DNA from: Geosiphon pyriformis
Taxonomy: Eukaryota > Glomeromycota > Glomeromycetes > Archaeosporales > Geosiphonaceae
Reading direction: 5' to 3'
Assembly (NCBI GenBank): GCA_016748015.1
Contig: JAAOMT010000790.1
Span: 147,610 to 211,609 of the forward strand
DNA length: 64,000 nt
The translations under genes and the position numbers were made by a program. The notes beneath the pieces are model-generated. The model did no database searches. It worked only from the letters and a program-made list of their open reading frames with translations, and was not told the DNA's origin. Positions within the stretch are counted from its first letter, which is position 1, and every line of letters starts with the position of its first letter. This document shows positions 46,038-62,431 of this stretch, piece by piece.

Positions 46038-49000
46038 CTATTGCCTAGTTAAAGCAGAAGTTGTTGAAAAAGTTGGCAAAAGGATTTGAGGCTCATTTAT
46101 GCAAGTTAAAGAATTCCAAAATTGTTTTTGTGCTGGGTCCTTGAATCGTTGGACAATATTATCTTAAATATAGAAAAAATATGTGTTATAATTAGCTTGC
46201 AGGTTTGGATAAAAAATATACAACTATTGTGAAAAATCATTAAATTTTTACCAAATCCTAAACCAGGTAAAGATTGCGACAGCTCACGTTCCATTTTTGT
46301 GGTAATATTAAGCATTGGCTCCAAGTACGCAGTCTTTATGAATGGTTCAAGGTCTTCAGATATTTGTGGCTGGCAATTTTGTAAGAACATCTCAAGTGCG
46401 AACACGAGATGATTAATGGTGGCAATCTCCAGGATTTTTGCAGTTATTTCGAGTTCGTTGATCTCATTCTGTAGTGCGTCAGGGTCATCGTTTTGCTCCA
46501 TAGTATCATTCAAGTCCTCATCATTATTCTCTATCTGCAAATCCTCTTTGATTTGATTATATGATGTTTCTGGCTGCTTGACACCTTGCAAAACATCCTT
46601 AATAACTTCGAATAGATCAGTGGTTGGATGGAGGGATGCATGAAAGAATTTCGCACCATTCAATAAGCACGCCCATGCTTGATCATAATGCCGTTGTCTA
46701 ACAGCCAAGATACACAAGGTAACAAAAGCAGCTAGTGTTATCTGCTGTATTCGAGTTCCTGGAACTATTGAGGAATTCCGGAATTCGGTAGATACATATG
46801 GGAACCACTCCTTAAAATCAGATAAGATATCCCTATTGTCAAAAAACCTGTCTAGTTAAATTTTAACTCATTGCCTAACATAAATAAAACATATTTTACT
46901 ATTGAATTACCTGGCCCATTTGATTAAATGTTCTTCGATTACAAGTTGGGGTCTGCTAAAAGCTAAAGTAGTTAATGCGTAAGAACCAGTTATTAATGCC
47001 TCAACCATTTGTTCTGTATTAGTTGCCGATACTATTCCTGCCTTGAGTAAATGGAATGGTAAGGTATATGAATCTGTCTCGATGCATCTTGTATTGAAGA
47101 AAACAAAATTAAGGAAAAAGGAAGAAAAGCGATAAAAAGCAACGCCTTTACTAGCGAAAATCAAATCGACTTTATCAAGGATATGTTATAAGGGTTTCTT
47201 CGATATCTGAAAAGGGCATGCCAATGGTATCACAAATTGTTCGAAGGCCTTTATGCAGTTGATCCAAATAATCGGTGTAGTAAAGGCTTTTTGCGAAAAG
47301 TGTGGTATCCTCGACGATGATCCCGACACCATCTAAAATTTGCTAGAAAGATTTGAAGAAATTTAAACAGAGCCATCAGCATTAATAAGTAGTACATATT
47401 TGAGAGTAAGATGTAATTAGATTACTTGTGATAAGCGCTTCACCAAGGTAAATTTATAGCTGCTAAGATCTTTGTCATCAAGTAAAGTTATCGTTTTAAT
47501 CATTTTGCTACCATCTTCATGGTTCCCTGAAATCTCACTTGCAAAGATATCCAGAGTATTTGAAAGATGCGGACTATTACTTTTCCATGACAAACTCTGT
47601 GGCTTATGGGAGAAAGAGCCTAGTGAAGGACTTTCCAATGACATCGGCTCCTGCGAAAAAATGTCCCGAGTATAGCTAGTAAGATTATCTGATCCACGAG
47701 AAGTGGGTTCATTCCAGCTCCAATCATCAAAATTCATAACGCCACTAGAAATGGCATCGCTGCTAGGGAGGGGCACGTCAAGGATTGTACTTCTTTTTCG
47801 AAGATGTAGCATTTTTTCAGGAGTACTTGAATTAGGTTCAAATGTGAAAACCCATGTTTTCAAAACATGAAGAGCTAGCAATGGACAACCCATTCGTTCG
47901 TATGCGAAAATTGCCCCCAAAACTAAAGAATACTCGGTCTCCATGGATATCTCAGCAGCCCCTCTGAGGGTTTGTACCGTCTTTTCCTTGAGTTGTTTGT
48001 ATAGAATTATTAAAGCAGCGTCCTGAATCTCTTTATCATATGTCGAAGGTCCTCGTTTCTCCTTTGGCTCGTATAATTTTTCAAGAGGTAACTAAATTGT
48101 TAAAAAATTGATTAGAACTTCTTCTAAAAATGGATCAAAGCTGAATTTGGTTTGTAAATAATGAGACCATTGTAGCTTGAATAGCACGATCTCTTTGGTT
48201 CATAATCCAAAATGCCATATGTGCTAGCCAACGGTCACCTGTTCCAACAGCAAGCGGTAGTATATGTCCTTCAATGATGCTCTTCAAGACGGGGCCATCA
48301 TCACCTGGGTAAGAATTAAAAGTAAAGGAAATCGTCACAATCAATTCTAAAAGTAATAATTGAAATCACTCTGAATATACCTTCGTATACTCGACATATG
48401 GCAACCGCTAATTGGAAATCGTCAAGATTTTTCAGACAAACATTGACCGCATCCTTGAGGCGATCACCAAGCAAGAAAAAGGAAGCAGCATACTCTTGAT
48501 CGATTGATGAAAAGATTTTTAAATAACATGCAAAGATGATTTGATGAGACAAAGAATATGAAATAATAATCAACCATATCGCTGTTTCCCTAGCAAAGCA
48601 TATGCGTTCTTGAGGGCCGCTGTCTTCCATCTTTGTTCTTCAAAGTCATTGGCAAGAAAGTGCATGATCTTTCCTTTTTCCGGATGATGATTTGCGGTTC
48701 GCCATAATGCTAAAAGTAGTTTTTTTTTGCGTAGCGCTATATAAAATAGAGCAGCATCGGAGGGATCTCTCTCCTCCTTTGAGAGATATTGGTTTCTGGC
48801 GATTATTTCCATTTGTTGGCGCTTAATGAGACAACAGGTGAGGTCAATTTCAAGAAAAAATACCAAAAAAAATTTCACTGAGCACGTACCACCATCTCTA
48901 TATTACGTAACCACAAAAAAACTCCGTGAATTCTAGCATCTTTCCATAAAAATTTTCCACCTGAAGCAGCGATGCTATACTCGAGTAACAAGTCCTAATC

Positions 49001-52000
49001 ACAGTCAAGAAAAGCTATATATTTAGGTTCATTCAGGATGGTTAGATTGTTTTATGCGAATGATTTTACCTGAGATTCACTGTGCATCGCCCAAGTCATA
49101 TCACGATAACTCAAGCCTGGTGCACGTAAGGTGCTAGCTATTACTGAGCGATTTAGATAATGATAGCGGCGCATGAAAATCACATAGCGAACCCCATTTT
49201 GATCCAAACTTCTTTTTTGACCCTCTACCTAGATATCAAAAATGAGATAATGAATATAAATTTACAATAAATTTTAGGCTAAATAAATAAAGTCTACCTG
49301 AATAATGGTATGAACCAAAGCCAACAATTGGGCTTGTTCAATACTAGAAAGATCAGGTAGCGAGACGCGTGTCAGCTGTTCACTCAGAAATTCGGCCATC
49401 TTGTGGTTGAAATCAAAAATTTCTTCCTGTGTAGGTCTAAATCCAGGGTAAGAGAATAAGCGATACATGCATGAAACAAGAAATTTAATGTTTTAGAACT
49501 ACCTTCATGAATATAAATATGAGAATGTTAATTACCCATCGTCTTCGCTTTCAGAATCGAAAAGAATACGGTATCGTGTATGTTTAGGTGATGATGTAAT
49601 GGATTGCTTTAGGCGCAAAAGAGTCTTTAGGAAAACAGAACAACTTCAAAATCATAAATAAAAGTAAAAAAAAAATGCCTCGAGTTCGTTGAATAATTTG
49701 TCAAATGGCACCGGAGGGATGCGTGTAATAGGTTTTTCCGCATCTTTCAGAAGTTTAAGATAATTGTAGAGGTAAACCAAGATCAACTTTACAAGGTCCA
49801 TTTTTCCTAAAGGACATTTTTGATATATAAATGATGGATTATAAAGAATATTAGGCCATAGAAAATCAGATCTTATATACCCCATAACAGATATTGAAGG
49901 AGAAGAGTTGGATGATGATGCGGAAACGGTCCATTTAGATGGTCGATCACATGAAAAAGGGTAGGGAGTTTTTTATTGAACCCCGTTATCCGTGAAACTA
50001 GTTTCAAATAATGTCAAAGTTAAACCAATTCTACCTATTAAATAAATCATTCTCTTCTGGTGGATTTAAGGAATAGCGCACCTTGCTGAAAACTTTTTTC
50101 ACTCATCCATTTATTGTAACAACGTAATTGGTTACCATTGGTAAAAATCAGGGTGCCACCCGAGCCCCAAGATAAAGCAGAAACTGAATCAGGCAAAAAT
50201 CTATGATGATTAAATTATAAAATCCAAGTTAGTAAGATATTTCTTGTTTTTACGAATTTGGAAGCCTACAAGCGAGCAATTATTGGTTATAGTAAGAAGT
50301 GTTATTTACGTCACAATGCTTGTGAATTATAACATACTTTGGTATATCAACCTCGAATAGCATTATTCCTAATGATAACACTGATACGTCGACCTTACGT
50401 AATTGCGCATGAATTGTAATATTTTGTGCTGTGGCGATAGCTACCACAAGTTCGGCATTGCAGGTGAATAACCAATCTACGTCAACAATGGGCTCACTAA
50501 TAACGAGTTAAAAGAAAAAATATTAAGATCTCAATCATAGGATTTTCAAATATGTATTTGTGGATTTATTAATTTTGTTTTACCGCGATTCTAAAGCATA
50601 TTCTTTGGTAGCAGGCAGGCGTGGCGTAATGGATTCCCAAATAGACACTTCTCTTCTTGATTCTTTTACTAAGAGAAAACAAAGGCAAGTTAAAAACCAA
50701 ATAAAAATTGATTAAAATAAATAGCCCTTATTACCTAGAGCCACTCGATCATTTGGACCACATTTTATTAAAGCGCATCTTTTACTCCCTATATCAATTT
50801 GAAGGCTAGGGGACCAAATGTCCTCTATAATATCCTGGTCAAAGACAGCTCTTATCTCGGATCTCCAATAAGTTACAAAGCCATCATCAGTTAAAGTCAA
50901 AAGAACAGGGGTGTTAGAGTCACGGGGGTTCTTATGGCATCTAGAATGGGCTCCGGCCCATTGATTAGCAGATACAGCCATGACGATATTTGATGAGACA
51001 GGAAGAGATTCACGAGATATAAAATGAACTATTGGAAATTGATTATCTAAAATTTATTGCCAAATAGTCAAACACATAAACTATCAAAAAAGTTATAACT
51101 TTCAAATTCAGAATCTGAAAAGCACCTGACTCATTTTGATCAATCTTCCAACAGAAAACGGTATTTTCATTTAAACTAATCCCCGCAACAAAAGAAACTG
51201 TGTTGCTTGCTTGATTGGTTTGATGTTGAGGAAAAGCGAATAGCAAACAAAGTTCATAATTCGGATCATAGCCCTCCAATTGAGCGATTTGATAGGAATG
51301 GGTATCCTGACGGCCGCAAAGAAAAAGAATAATTTGTGGTCCATAATAGGCTGCTAAATATCTTCCTATATTGATAATAATGATGTGGGACTTATTTAAT
51401 TCCTAAATTACAGACGTTTTCGATAAAAAATAGTACTTGAAAATACCTCCAGGCAATAAACAGGCCAGTTTGATCCCTGAATCAAGCCAGACGGGTGACT
51501 GCTCGCTCATCCCATGGCTCATCCGTGTGCCATACTATTGAATTGAATAAGAACGAAATTATCATTGAATGAAACAATAAAATTCTGGATGGGAAGTACA
51601 CACCTGAGGATTTTCCACTGACCAGACAACCACTTCGCCTATGTTCGATATAGAAGCTAAATGATTGGTCGCAGGTGCTTTGTTCAATCTTTCAATATTA
51701 CTGTGATGTCCAGTCCAGGAATGTTTTAAATATAATCGCGTGGTCAATCGAGTGTTATCAAAGAAGTCTGCGAGACTTATGGAATAACAATTAATACGCC
51801 CATGAGGATTCTGAGCAACTATGGAAAGCTCAGCGGGCATTATTAACGCTAAATTGAATTGAGTACAAAAATTTAGGCTCAAGTAGATGCGAAATATAAT
51901 ACGATAGATGTATAAATGATACAGAAACCTACAACGAGATTTTACTCCAAGATGGTCATGAAACACTAAAGTACTTCCAGAGAAATAAGTTACATCCGAA

Positions 52001-53913
52001 GGTAAAAGTGCCTGAGCCATACGCAGCAGTACAAGTACCCGAGGAACTCGACGTGGCCGACTATTCAGATGCTAAAAGATAGAAAGCATTAGTTGTTAAA
52101 ATTTTAACAAAAAAATACGTGGATCGAACCTGAGTATTCTAAATAAAGAAGCAGCTAGCACAATAACCTGTATAGCCCAGATAATCATGGATCCGTCTCG
52201 TTGTACTTGATAGAGTAAGTCAGATTTATCAGCAGCCAAATTCTTCAACCTTACTATCTGTCGGCTTGCATGACTTTTATCTGCTTGACCATCTACTAAC
52301 GCATTATATGCGAGATTAACAGCTTGTATAAATTCTATAGGCTGAATCCAATGAATAGGGGTATAGGTGCACGGATCAATCTCTGGCGCATTTTCCTCGG
52401 AGATGTCTGATAACGCGACCAAAAATTGACTAGGATCAACCACAGTACATATGTAGAGTGTCTGAGGCTCCTCGGAATTTGTGGCAGCCCAGATTCGACA
52501 TATACCATCCCTGCACATCGTATAAAGGATATTTTCGTCGGCCTTACTATAAAAAAGTCGTGTAAGGTTTGAAATATTTCAAGCAATGATGAAATCATTT
52601 TTCAAGAGTGGTCCTCATACGTTTGCTGCAAAGAACTTTTTCGCCATGTGAAATCGGTGACAGCTCGTGGGTGGGAAAGATAGTAGAAGCTAAACTTTGA
52701 GTCTCCACCATCTATAGAATAAATGCCCCACCAGACTTTGATTGTTCGATCATGCTAATAACCGAGAAGATTCTCAAATCACATATCCTTTTTCTAGAAT
52801 CACGGATTAATGAGTAAATCAATATGGCAAATCCTCGAATCTTACTTCTCCTGTGGTTGCAAGTAATTTACAGTCCGGAGATAGTCTGGCCATAATCACA
52901 TTCGAGGCAGCTCTGGAGAAATTTTCGCGAATTGAATCAGCAGCGTTGGACACCTTTTGTTTTAATTTCACGCTATTGTTTCAATGGTCAAACGCACTTT
53001 TGTTCCCAAATTTTGGACCAATCCACTATATTAGAATTTTTCCTATACTTCCATAGGACGATAGTGCCGCCTCCCACCCAAAGGTATCCTGATGGATAAA
53101 ATGCAAAAATTAATCGATAATAAAAATCCATTAGACGTGGCGAGAACAATTATCTTTACTAACCATCATTCGGATTCCAAGCTGTACAAAAAATTGGAAG
53201 ATCATGTTTTAAGATATTCAACAAATTCCATCGAGTAGTCTAGCCCATATTCAAAAATAATCTGAAGTTAAATTCCATATAAAAAGACGCAGCGAGAATT
53301 TTTTGACAAAATATTTACCGTATTTTTATCATCGACTTCAGGTTCAAATATAAGAACATTGGATTCAATTGTAATGGCAATCTATCAGAAAATGGAACAT
53401 TGTCAGCAGAGGTAAAATGATCAACGTTTTTAGCACCAAAAGCATTATTTTGCCAAACTTATTGGGCCATTTTTGGATCGAACTAGTAATCTTGAGGATT
53501 GAATTCGTAAGAACGAAATCAAAAGGCCTAACATCTACATCAAGGATTTTTTTCCAATACAAACCTTCCCATCTCGTTCGGAGAGCTCTACCGATACGAT
53601 TTGATGTTCTTCTAAATTTTCCAAATTTCTCACGAATTTTTTAAGACCGATAGTTTGTACATGTTCAAAGAAACCATTATATATAACAATCTTATCCCAG
53701 GTTGCATATAACTAGATAATAAATTATAGTTTCAAGTATGAAGTTAAAAATAAAGTTTATGCTTCTTTTGCTATTCACAATTGGTTTATTGGTGAAGTGA
53801 CTTGACTAATGACCAAAGCAACTTACAATAAAACGAGTTTGGTTCCACAACCCAGAGTTCACACTTTGAGAATAAAGATTAGATTTCCCTGGGCAAGTTT
53901 GCTGCAATAGCAT
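46038..53913 (-). CDS. RAV1: RAV1/DMXL-like subunit of the RAVE complex
   Basis: Rav1 (animal DMXL/rabconnectin-3) is the scaffold of the RAVE complex that reassembles the vacuolar/endosomal V-ATPase. Minus-strand gene of about 7.9 kb with over 20 short-intron exons. The start MLLQQTCPGKSNLYSQS is at 53,913. The N-terminal half is WD40 repeats: HDRTIKVWWGIY (about 52,720), ENILYTMCRDGICRIWAA (about 52,510), GEVVVWSVENPQ (about 51,620), DDGFVTYWRSEIR (about 50,860). The C-terminal half matches the Rav1p domain: RSVIASTLRAPGLSYRDMTWAM (about 49,110), the DPSDAALFYIALRKKKLL...AALKNAYALLGKQRY block (48,780-48,600), then AASFFLLGDRLKDAVNVCLKNL. The last exon, reached through a roughly 90-nt intron, gives N-I-V-Q-R-F-K-D-P-A-Q-K-Q-F-W and ends at TAG 46,040-46,038. 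Its 3' end faces the b5 reductase gene 200 bp away. Confidence 0.92.
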
Positions 53914-54296
53914 TTTGCTAACTAAGACCAAGACAAACAGACGAAAACTACAAAAACTGAGCTAAAAAAGTAATGAAATTTTAGGCCATCAGCCACTAGC
54001 CTGATCATCAAAAGTTTTTGATTTGAATCATGGCGATGCAATTTAGAGTTGCACATTATTTACCATAACTAAAGAATTATCTAGCTAATCATATAGTTTT
54101 GTGATAATCACTTTCCAACCCATTTTCTTGTTCTGTAAAACCGCTCCCATTTACTTTAACCCATATATTCACGGGTCATCAAGATTTTGTCATATAAATG
54201 AAAATTTCAAATGATTTGAACTTTGAAGTCATGGAAAAACCTCCGGATTTGTGGATTCAACTGATAATTGAGTAAAGCCCAATTTTATATTATCCA
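53914..54296. other. Intergenic region between TDP1 and RAV1
   Basis: 383 bp between the TDP1 stop and RAV1 start, both on the minus strand; presumably the RAV1 promoter. No element recognised. Confidence 0.45.
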
Positions 54297-57142
54297 TCAA
54301 TCAACCAACCATCTATTTCCTAAGGAATCACGTTCATGTCTGGGCAAATTCCAGGTCCAACATTCATCATCCTGGTGGTATGGAGTTAGTGGGACGTCTA
54401 AAAACAAAGTTACAAACTCTAGCTAACAATTTAGGTGAAAAATAAAAGTCGTCTTATAAATTTGAGGTACTCCAATACTTGCCGTAGGGTAAACGCAAAG
54501 GAACTAACAGGACGGGTTTAGAGACAGATTTGTCGTCATCCACATTTTTACCCAATTTCCGGGAAGATATAAATGCTGGCTCATTAACATCCAGGGGCAA
54601 AGTGGGAAATGGGTTTTGCACCGTAGCGTTCAGAATATGTACAGAGTCATATTGTTCATCCTTAAAAGATTATCAATTTATAAATTCCTTGCAGCAAAAA
54701 CAATAAGATTTGCCAATTCATGGCTAACCTGGAAAAGACCCGGTAATAGTAATACACCCAATTCATAACTACGAATCATTAATTGTGAATCATTTTTTTG
54801 GAGTTGGCCCCAGGCAGCTTTTGAAAGGTTACTGCTAGTAAGTAAATGCCAGCCAATGGAAGCGTTTGTTGGGCTATTGGGGGAATTTAGGTTGGAAGAT
54901 GACTCACTCGTAGGAATTCGTAACCTGGTATAAGTCTTTCAAAAAAAAGAAAAAATTCTTCATTAAAATGGAGCATTCAAAGCAACCAAAGGGAAAAATT
55001 GAAATCTCACTTTTATATGTGGCATCGCCTGATCTCTTCCAGAATCGAACCCTTTCCAACGGCATAAATATTTGTTCATCCAAGTTTTCTGTTTTAAATA
55101 ATTTTTGTGGTCAAATGGGATAGAGCCTCCAGCAGCCCAGCCTTCTAAGCTATTCAAAGTTAAGTTAAATTCTCATCTAATAATACATTTGATATTAAAT
55201 TGCGATCAACAAATACTCGCCTGTTGCGCACGTTGTTGACAGTTGGAAATACTAACTTCAATGATGTATTTGATGATTTCTCCTGATTACGACCATTAAA
55301 TAGACTTATCGCAAATTCGTTAACAAACCAATTCTCTTTCGCTCCCAAAGAACCAATGCTCGAACACTAATTCAAAAAGTATGATGAATAGGAAAGAAAT
55401 AAGATGATCCAAAATACAATTCAAGTAACCAGCTTAAATCGGAACTTTAATACTTGAGCGATAACTGTGCTCTCTTCCAAAAATTCTCGTTCAATTTTGT
55501 AATTTTCTCCCAAAACTGTTCGTAAACGCATATGGCCCCATTTATTCTTGTTGGGCCCGGAATGATAGCCAGGTATTGATCCTATTAGTATAGCCTTAAA
55601 ATAAGGATTTTTCATGGGGGATTATATTTCGGAATGGGCGTGCCAACAGCCACTCAAATAAAAAGCTTGTTCGTCTACCTTCACTTCGGAGAAATCATAC
55701 TGTGCAACTTTCTTTCGAAAATCTTTGAGAATTCCTCCGTACGCTGATAGATACTCTAATAAATCAAGCTCGAATGGGGCGGCAGGTATCACTCTTCCCA
55801 TTTTCTTCCTGGGAAGGGCGGGAGTCATATAAACACCTTGGGTTTTTTTGCTACAATGAAAGGCATCAATATGAATAAATAAATAAATAATGTATATGAA
55901 AAAAAAACGATCGAATTAAAAAACATATTTTACCCCCAATCACTTGCGATTGCGTTAGCCGTGCATATGATTACCCTTAGAGTTTGATTAGAATAGAATA
56001 ACAACATCGCCTATATAAAAAGTTATAAAATATTATTCGATGAATAAAAAAAATAATTCTTCTTGGAACTCTTTCAAGACCTTAGAATGATGGGTACCTA
56101 AATGAAAATCCATTTAATTATTCAATTTAAGCATAATAAAACATGATATATTGAATATCGCTGAAAACTCACCATATGCGATCGGCAAATTTGCAGAATG
56201 AAGCTTAACATTTGGATACTGTTCTGCCCGTTTCTGAACAGAGAAAGGAAAAGATCAAACGGTCAGATTTTCATGAAAGGGATAGATGATGAAAGAATGT
56301 CTCACTTTGATCATGTCTTTGTCTTCGCGCAAACCATGAATAATCGTGGTTGGTAAAGTGGTCTTCTGATGCGAAGCCAAACATGACATTAAAAAATCCA
56401 ATTCAACCATATAATTGAGTTGCAGCATTTCATCCAAGTCTCCCTATATTAATAAAAAGTTTGCTTTTATCATTTATAGGAATTATAAGATCGAGAAAAT
56501 AACAAATGAATGAAACTTACTGTTGATAGGAGTTCTCTCAGAGTCACACAATCAAAATTCTCTTCATCAGGTAGATCACTGACAGCGGTCAGCCTTATCC
56601 CCGAGCCCCAATATTCTATTTTGGCAGAATCTGTATAATTTCCCTTGTGCTGAGTAAATTTCGTGATATTTAAAACAAAATGCTTATTAGAGTTTTATAA
56701 TTTATTTTAAAAAGCGTCGTTCAAGAAACACTTGGATAAGGCTTGGCATTAATACACTGATAAGTAATGGGTAATAGTGTAGTGTCAGAAACGATAGCTT
56801 TGCTCTCTCAGCCGTCCTCATAAGTTGAAACTTGCCTTCTCAGAAATGGTTTCACTGGCCCCCTTTTCTTCTTTCATGTCACAGTTTACCTTTTCCATGA
56901 AAAAATTTCGTGATATGAAGTTAAAATAATAAACTGAAGCAAAGTAATCGATAGCTTTATATCGACAACTTACAACTTTTCCTGAACTGTAAGTTCGTCC
57001 ATGAGTTTTGTTAAATAAATGAAAATGAAAAGGGAATTTCAAGTGAGGAAACAAGTGCGAGAAAAAAGGAGCAAAATACCTACGGCGCATTTTGGATCTT
57101 TCGTCGTTTTGAGTTTCTTTCTTTTAATATTTCGTCTGACAT
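54297..57142 (-). CDS. TDP1: Tyrosyl-DNA phosphodiesterase 1
   Basis: Tdp1 hydrolyses the phosphotyrosyl bond between stalled topoisomerase I and DNA in the nucleus. Minus-strand gene, start ATG 57,142 ([15 protein letters not shown], basic, possible nuclear signal). About a dozen small exons follow. Early conserved parts are [20 protein letters not shown] and T-I-I-H-G-L-R-E-D. The first HKD motif, G-T-H-H-S-K, is split from A-M-L-L-F-Y by a 65-nt intron near 56,030-56,095, followed by [14 protein letters not shown] and [15 protein letters not shown]. Then come [12 protein letters not shown] and [10 protein letters not shown]. The second HKD motif is P-H-I-K|T-Y-T-R (about 55,020 to 54,940), followed by [15 protein letters not shown]. 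The protein ends [13 protein letters not shown] at stop 54,299-54,297. Both catalytic His-Lys pairs are kept, so it looks active. It starts 118 bp downstream of the ERG11 stop. Confidence 0.92.
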
Positions 57143-57259
57143 AATGAATAAATTTATCGAGAACAGAAAAATATTATGATCTAAATACACTGATTATTTA
57201 GATTTTTAGATTTTTAATATTAATTGAGACTTTTTTCAAATTTTTATCATTACACATCG

Positions 57260-59279
<2,020 letters not shown>

Positions 59280-60004
59280 TGTATTTTCGAAAAATTTCGG
59301 GACAATCTACAAATAAATTTTTAAAATTTTTGGCAGTACAAGATCTTTCTTATCGGGAACTAGCCTTTATTTAATCTCACCATTTCAACATGATCATAGA
59401 TTGTTTATCGTATCGGTGAGTTGTGAAGATGGGTTGGTTGGGGTTCATGAGTATTTTTGACTTTGACAAAAGAATTTTTAATCAACAGTTTTAATAATGA
59501 AAATTTCTGAAAAATTAAAAATAATTCAATAAATAGGGTTTACAAAAAAATTTAGTTCATAAAATATTATCTTTATGTAAACAATTATATTTTTAATATA
59601 TTTTGAATATTATAAAAGTAATGAACAAAATAAAAACGAAGAGTGAAAAAGAGCGAAATTTATTTTTTGCTATTATTCTTTTAAAAATTGTAACAAATTT
59701 AAATTTCAACAAGGATAATAGTATTTGATTGTGGTCACTTATTGGCCTAGTATAAATAATTTACTTTCCCATATTTGTCTCCTTTGGCTAGCGCAGAAAA
59801 AAATCTTTTTTTATATTTTGATATGTTATAAAAAAAAAATGGAAAATGGAAAAAAATTAAAATTTTCTCTTGACTTGTGTTTGTTTCATTGGTTCAAATG
59901 GATTATGGTAAATGTCTTTACTATGAGATTATGGTAGATGTGTTTTATCTAATAAATATTTCGTTAAGTTATGCACTAAAGAGCCAAAATTCACAAAATA
60001 AGCT

Positions 60005-60790
60005 TTTAGTCAGTTACAAATTATTTAATAAAATATAGTTTAATATGTAATAATAGAAAATAATTCAAAATAATTAACAATAATACAAAATAACTAATAA
60101 TAATACTATATAGCTAAAAATAACATAATATAACATAAAATAGCATAAAATAATAAATTATAACTAACAATAATAAAATAATATAAGAAATAAAAAGCTT
60201 TTAAAAAATATTTTATAGAATTTATATATATAAGTAATTATAATTTAAAAAAAAAGTATTTAATTTAAAAATTAAAAATTAAAATTCAATTAAAATAAAA
60301 TAAAATCTAACTTTATTTTTATTTTTTATTTTTATTTTAAATAGTAAGAAATTATTTATTAAAAACTCATAAATTAAATTTTATTTTCTTATTTTTAATA
60401 ATTTACTTGATTTTTTATTTAAAACCAAATGTAATCTGTATAATATTTTTGAAATTATCACTTAAAACAATAACTCTTAATTATAATTACTAACAAAATA
60501 CCAATTTTTTTATTTTTTTAAAAATTTTAGTTAATCTAAAAATAGCCAAAAAAAGTATAAACAGTAATTTAATATTGAAACAAGTAAACTTTACTATTTT
60601 AATTTAATAATTTAATTATTATAAAAATTACTTTAATATAACAAGTAATTTATCTGTTATAATAAAATAATTTAACAACATAATAATTTGATAAAAAATA
60701 AAATACACTATAAAATTAATTTTATCAAAGATTATTGGTTTATTAAAAAGATAAAAAACAATATTAGATCTTATTAATTATAATTATAAT
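60005..60790. repeat. Second copy of the AT-rich element at 4.8-5.6 kb
   Basis: Same order of landmarks as 4830-5560 in the same orientation: TCAGTTACAAATTATT (CCAGTCCAAAATTATT there), a 10-bp repeat array, CTCTTAATTATAATTAC, and AAAACAATATTAGATCTTA. The two copies are clearly diverged. No ORF. Confidence 0.6.
60061..60180. repeat. 10-bp minisatellite array, second locus
   Basis: Twelve consecutive imperfect decamers in exact register: TAATTCAAAA, TAATTAACAA, TAATACAAAA ... TAACATAAAA, TAGCATAAAA. Same period as 4871-4990. Confidence 0.75.
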
Positions 60791-61372
60791 TAAAAAATAT
60801 AAAATAAAATTAAATATTATTACTAATAACTATTATTATTATTATATTAATAGTCTAAATTTATAAGACATTTTAATATTTTATTTGTGCAATTTTATTT
60901 GTTGCAATAATTGGAACTCATTAATTTAAAATTATTTAATTATTAACTTATCAAGTTTTAATTAATTTTAAGTTTTAAAAAATATTATAAAACAACAATT
61001 TTCTTTACTCTTATGTAAACAAAAGTTAAAAATTAATATTCAATTCAATTCAATTCGATATTAGTTATTTAAATTATTAATTAACAAATTAAATAAACAT
61101 TAAATTTAAAAATTAAGCATTAATTAAAGAAAAAAAGTTGATAAATTTTAATTTTTCAATTGTTAATTTTGTAAAACTTAATATATATTATTAATTTTAA
61201 ATAGTTAAATATCAAGAATTTTTAAGTAAAAATACATATTTAATAAATATTATTATAACCGTTAATCAATATATTAAAATCTAAAAGTAAATTTCATCGT
61301 ACATAAATTTCAACGCATATAAGAGTTCTATATTGGGGATGACACTTAAGGTGAAAAATGCAGGAAAGGCAA

Positions 61373-62060
61373 TCACTTTGAAACTTTGCTCGGCTGGCTC
61401 ATAGATTGGCCAAAATCTTCAAGCTGAAACAAAAAGGGAAATATCTCAAATTACAAAAATAGTTTTAATATCGATTAGAGCTTGGTATGATATATTTTTA
61501 CCTTCTCAATTAGTTCATTTAAATCTTCCATCAAAAAATTTAATTCTTTTTCACTTTTAATGAATCGATCTGCATTTCGTTTAAATGCTTCGTTAGTAGT
61601 AAGAGTGGGCGATTCTCCGCCAAAAGGTCTAAACAAAAGATTAATGTTTTATTGTTGCTAATTGTATAAACCTTTCCGAGTATTTGAAATGAAGGATTAT
61701 TTTATTTACGCCTCTTTCTCTGGAGAGTTCTCCAATGCAGTATGTTGAATTGCCAAAGCAATTTGTTTTTTCCGAATTAAATCCAACTCTTTAAATATAT
61801 TATCAGAATTTCTTCCTATATTTCATTGGAAAAGTACCAAATTAAAGATTTGAATATATAAGGAGTGAAAAAAGATAACTTGAATTTTCAATACCAAACA
61901 CTCGCGTCTCGCCTTTAGCGAACATCTTATCCATCCTTTTAAATTCATTTTCCAAGGTATCTAAAACCCGTTCGTGATCAGTTGCAGACCTAGAAAGTTT
62001 TGGAAATGGAAGATTGTTTGACGAGGGGCCCGGAAATGGACCGCCAGAAGTATTTTCCAT
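61373..62060 (-). CDS. Small coiled-coil protein, possibly CCDC28-like
   Basis: A four-exon minus-strand gene for a protein of about 145 residues. Start ATG 62,060 (MENTSGGPFPGPSSNN, a Pro/Ser/Gly-rich tail). A helical region follows: H-E-R-V-L-D-T-L-E-N-E-F-K-R-M-D-K-M-F-A-K-G, then N-I-F-K-E-L-D-L-I-R-K-K-Q-I-A-L-A-I-Q-H and ADRFIKSEKELNFLMEDLNE. The end is LEDFGQSM..PSKVSK at TGA 61,375-61,373. The layout (short acidic helix, a G-x(3)-V-F-G turn, then two heptad helices) is reminiscent of the CCDC28 domain, but this is a weak, by-eye resemblance. Function unknown. It is tandem with Cactin, 370 bp downstream of it. Confidence 0.55.
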
Positions 62061-62431
62061 TGCTTAGTGTTTTAGGAGTGTGAATTTAAATATCTAGTAA
62101 CTATTCTAACAATGTTTCAATAGTCTATTTGATCAAATTTTTATTATGTTCATTGATGGGTCGCCTGTTCATTGAAATTTAGAATTCTGAAGTATGGGGT
62201 CTAAGTCGCAAACGGATCAAGGGTTCAAATATATTATCATCTGAGCTAGTTTAGATCATTTTGCGGAATTTGTGAATAATACATCCAAAAATAAAGTCAA
62301 TAAACCTTATTCTCTTCCAAATGAAAGGACTACCTCTATACTGCCAGATCATCCTTCTATATGCGACCGATGCCCATCCATTAAACTTTATAGCCACCAA
62401 AATATTTTTCGGGACATCACAACTGTTAATA
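62061..62431. other. Intergenic region between Cactin and the coiled-coil gene
   Basis: 371 bp between two minus-strand genes; no element recognised. Confidence 0.5.

Larger units (their letters stand above)
59280..61372. other. AT-rich gene-free gap with an old repeat
   Basis: 2.1 kb without genes. It includes the repeat at 60,005-60,790, shared with 4.8-5.6 kb, and otherwise featureless AT-rich DNA. The first about 200 bp upstream of 59,279 must hold the ERG11 promoter. Confidence 0.6.
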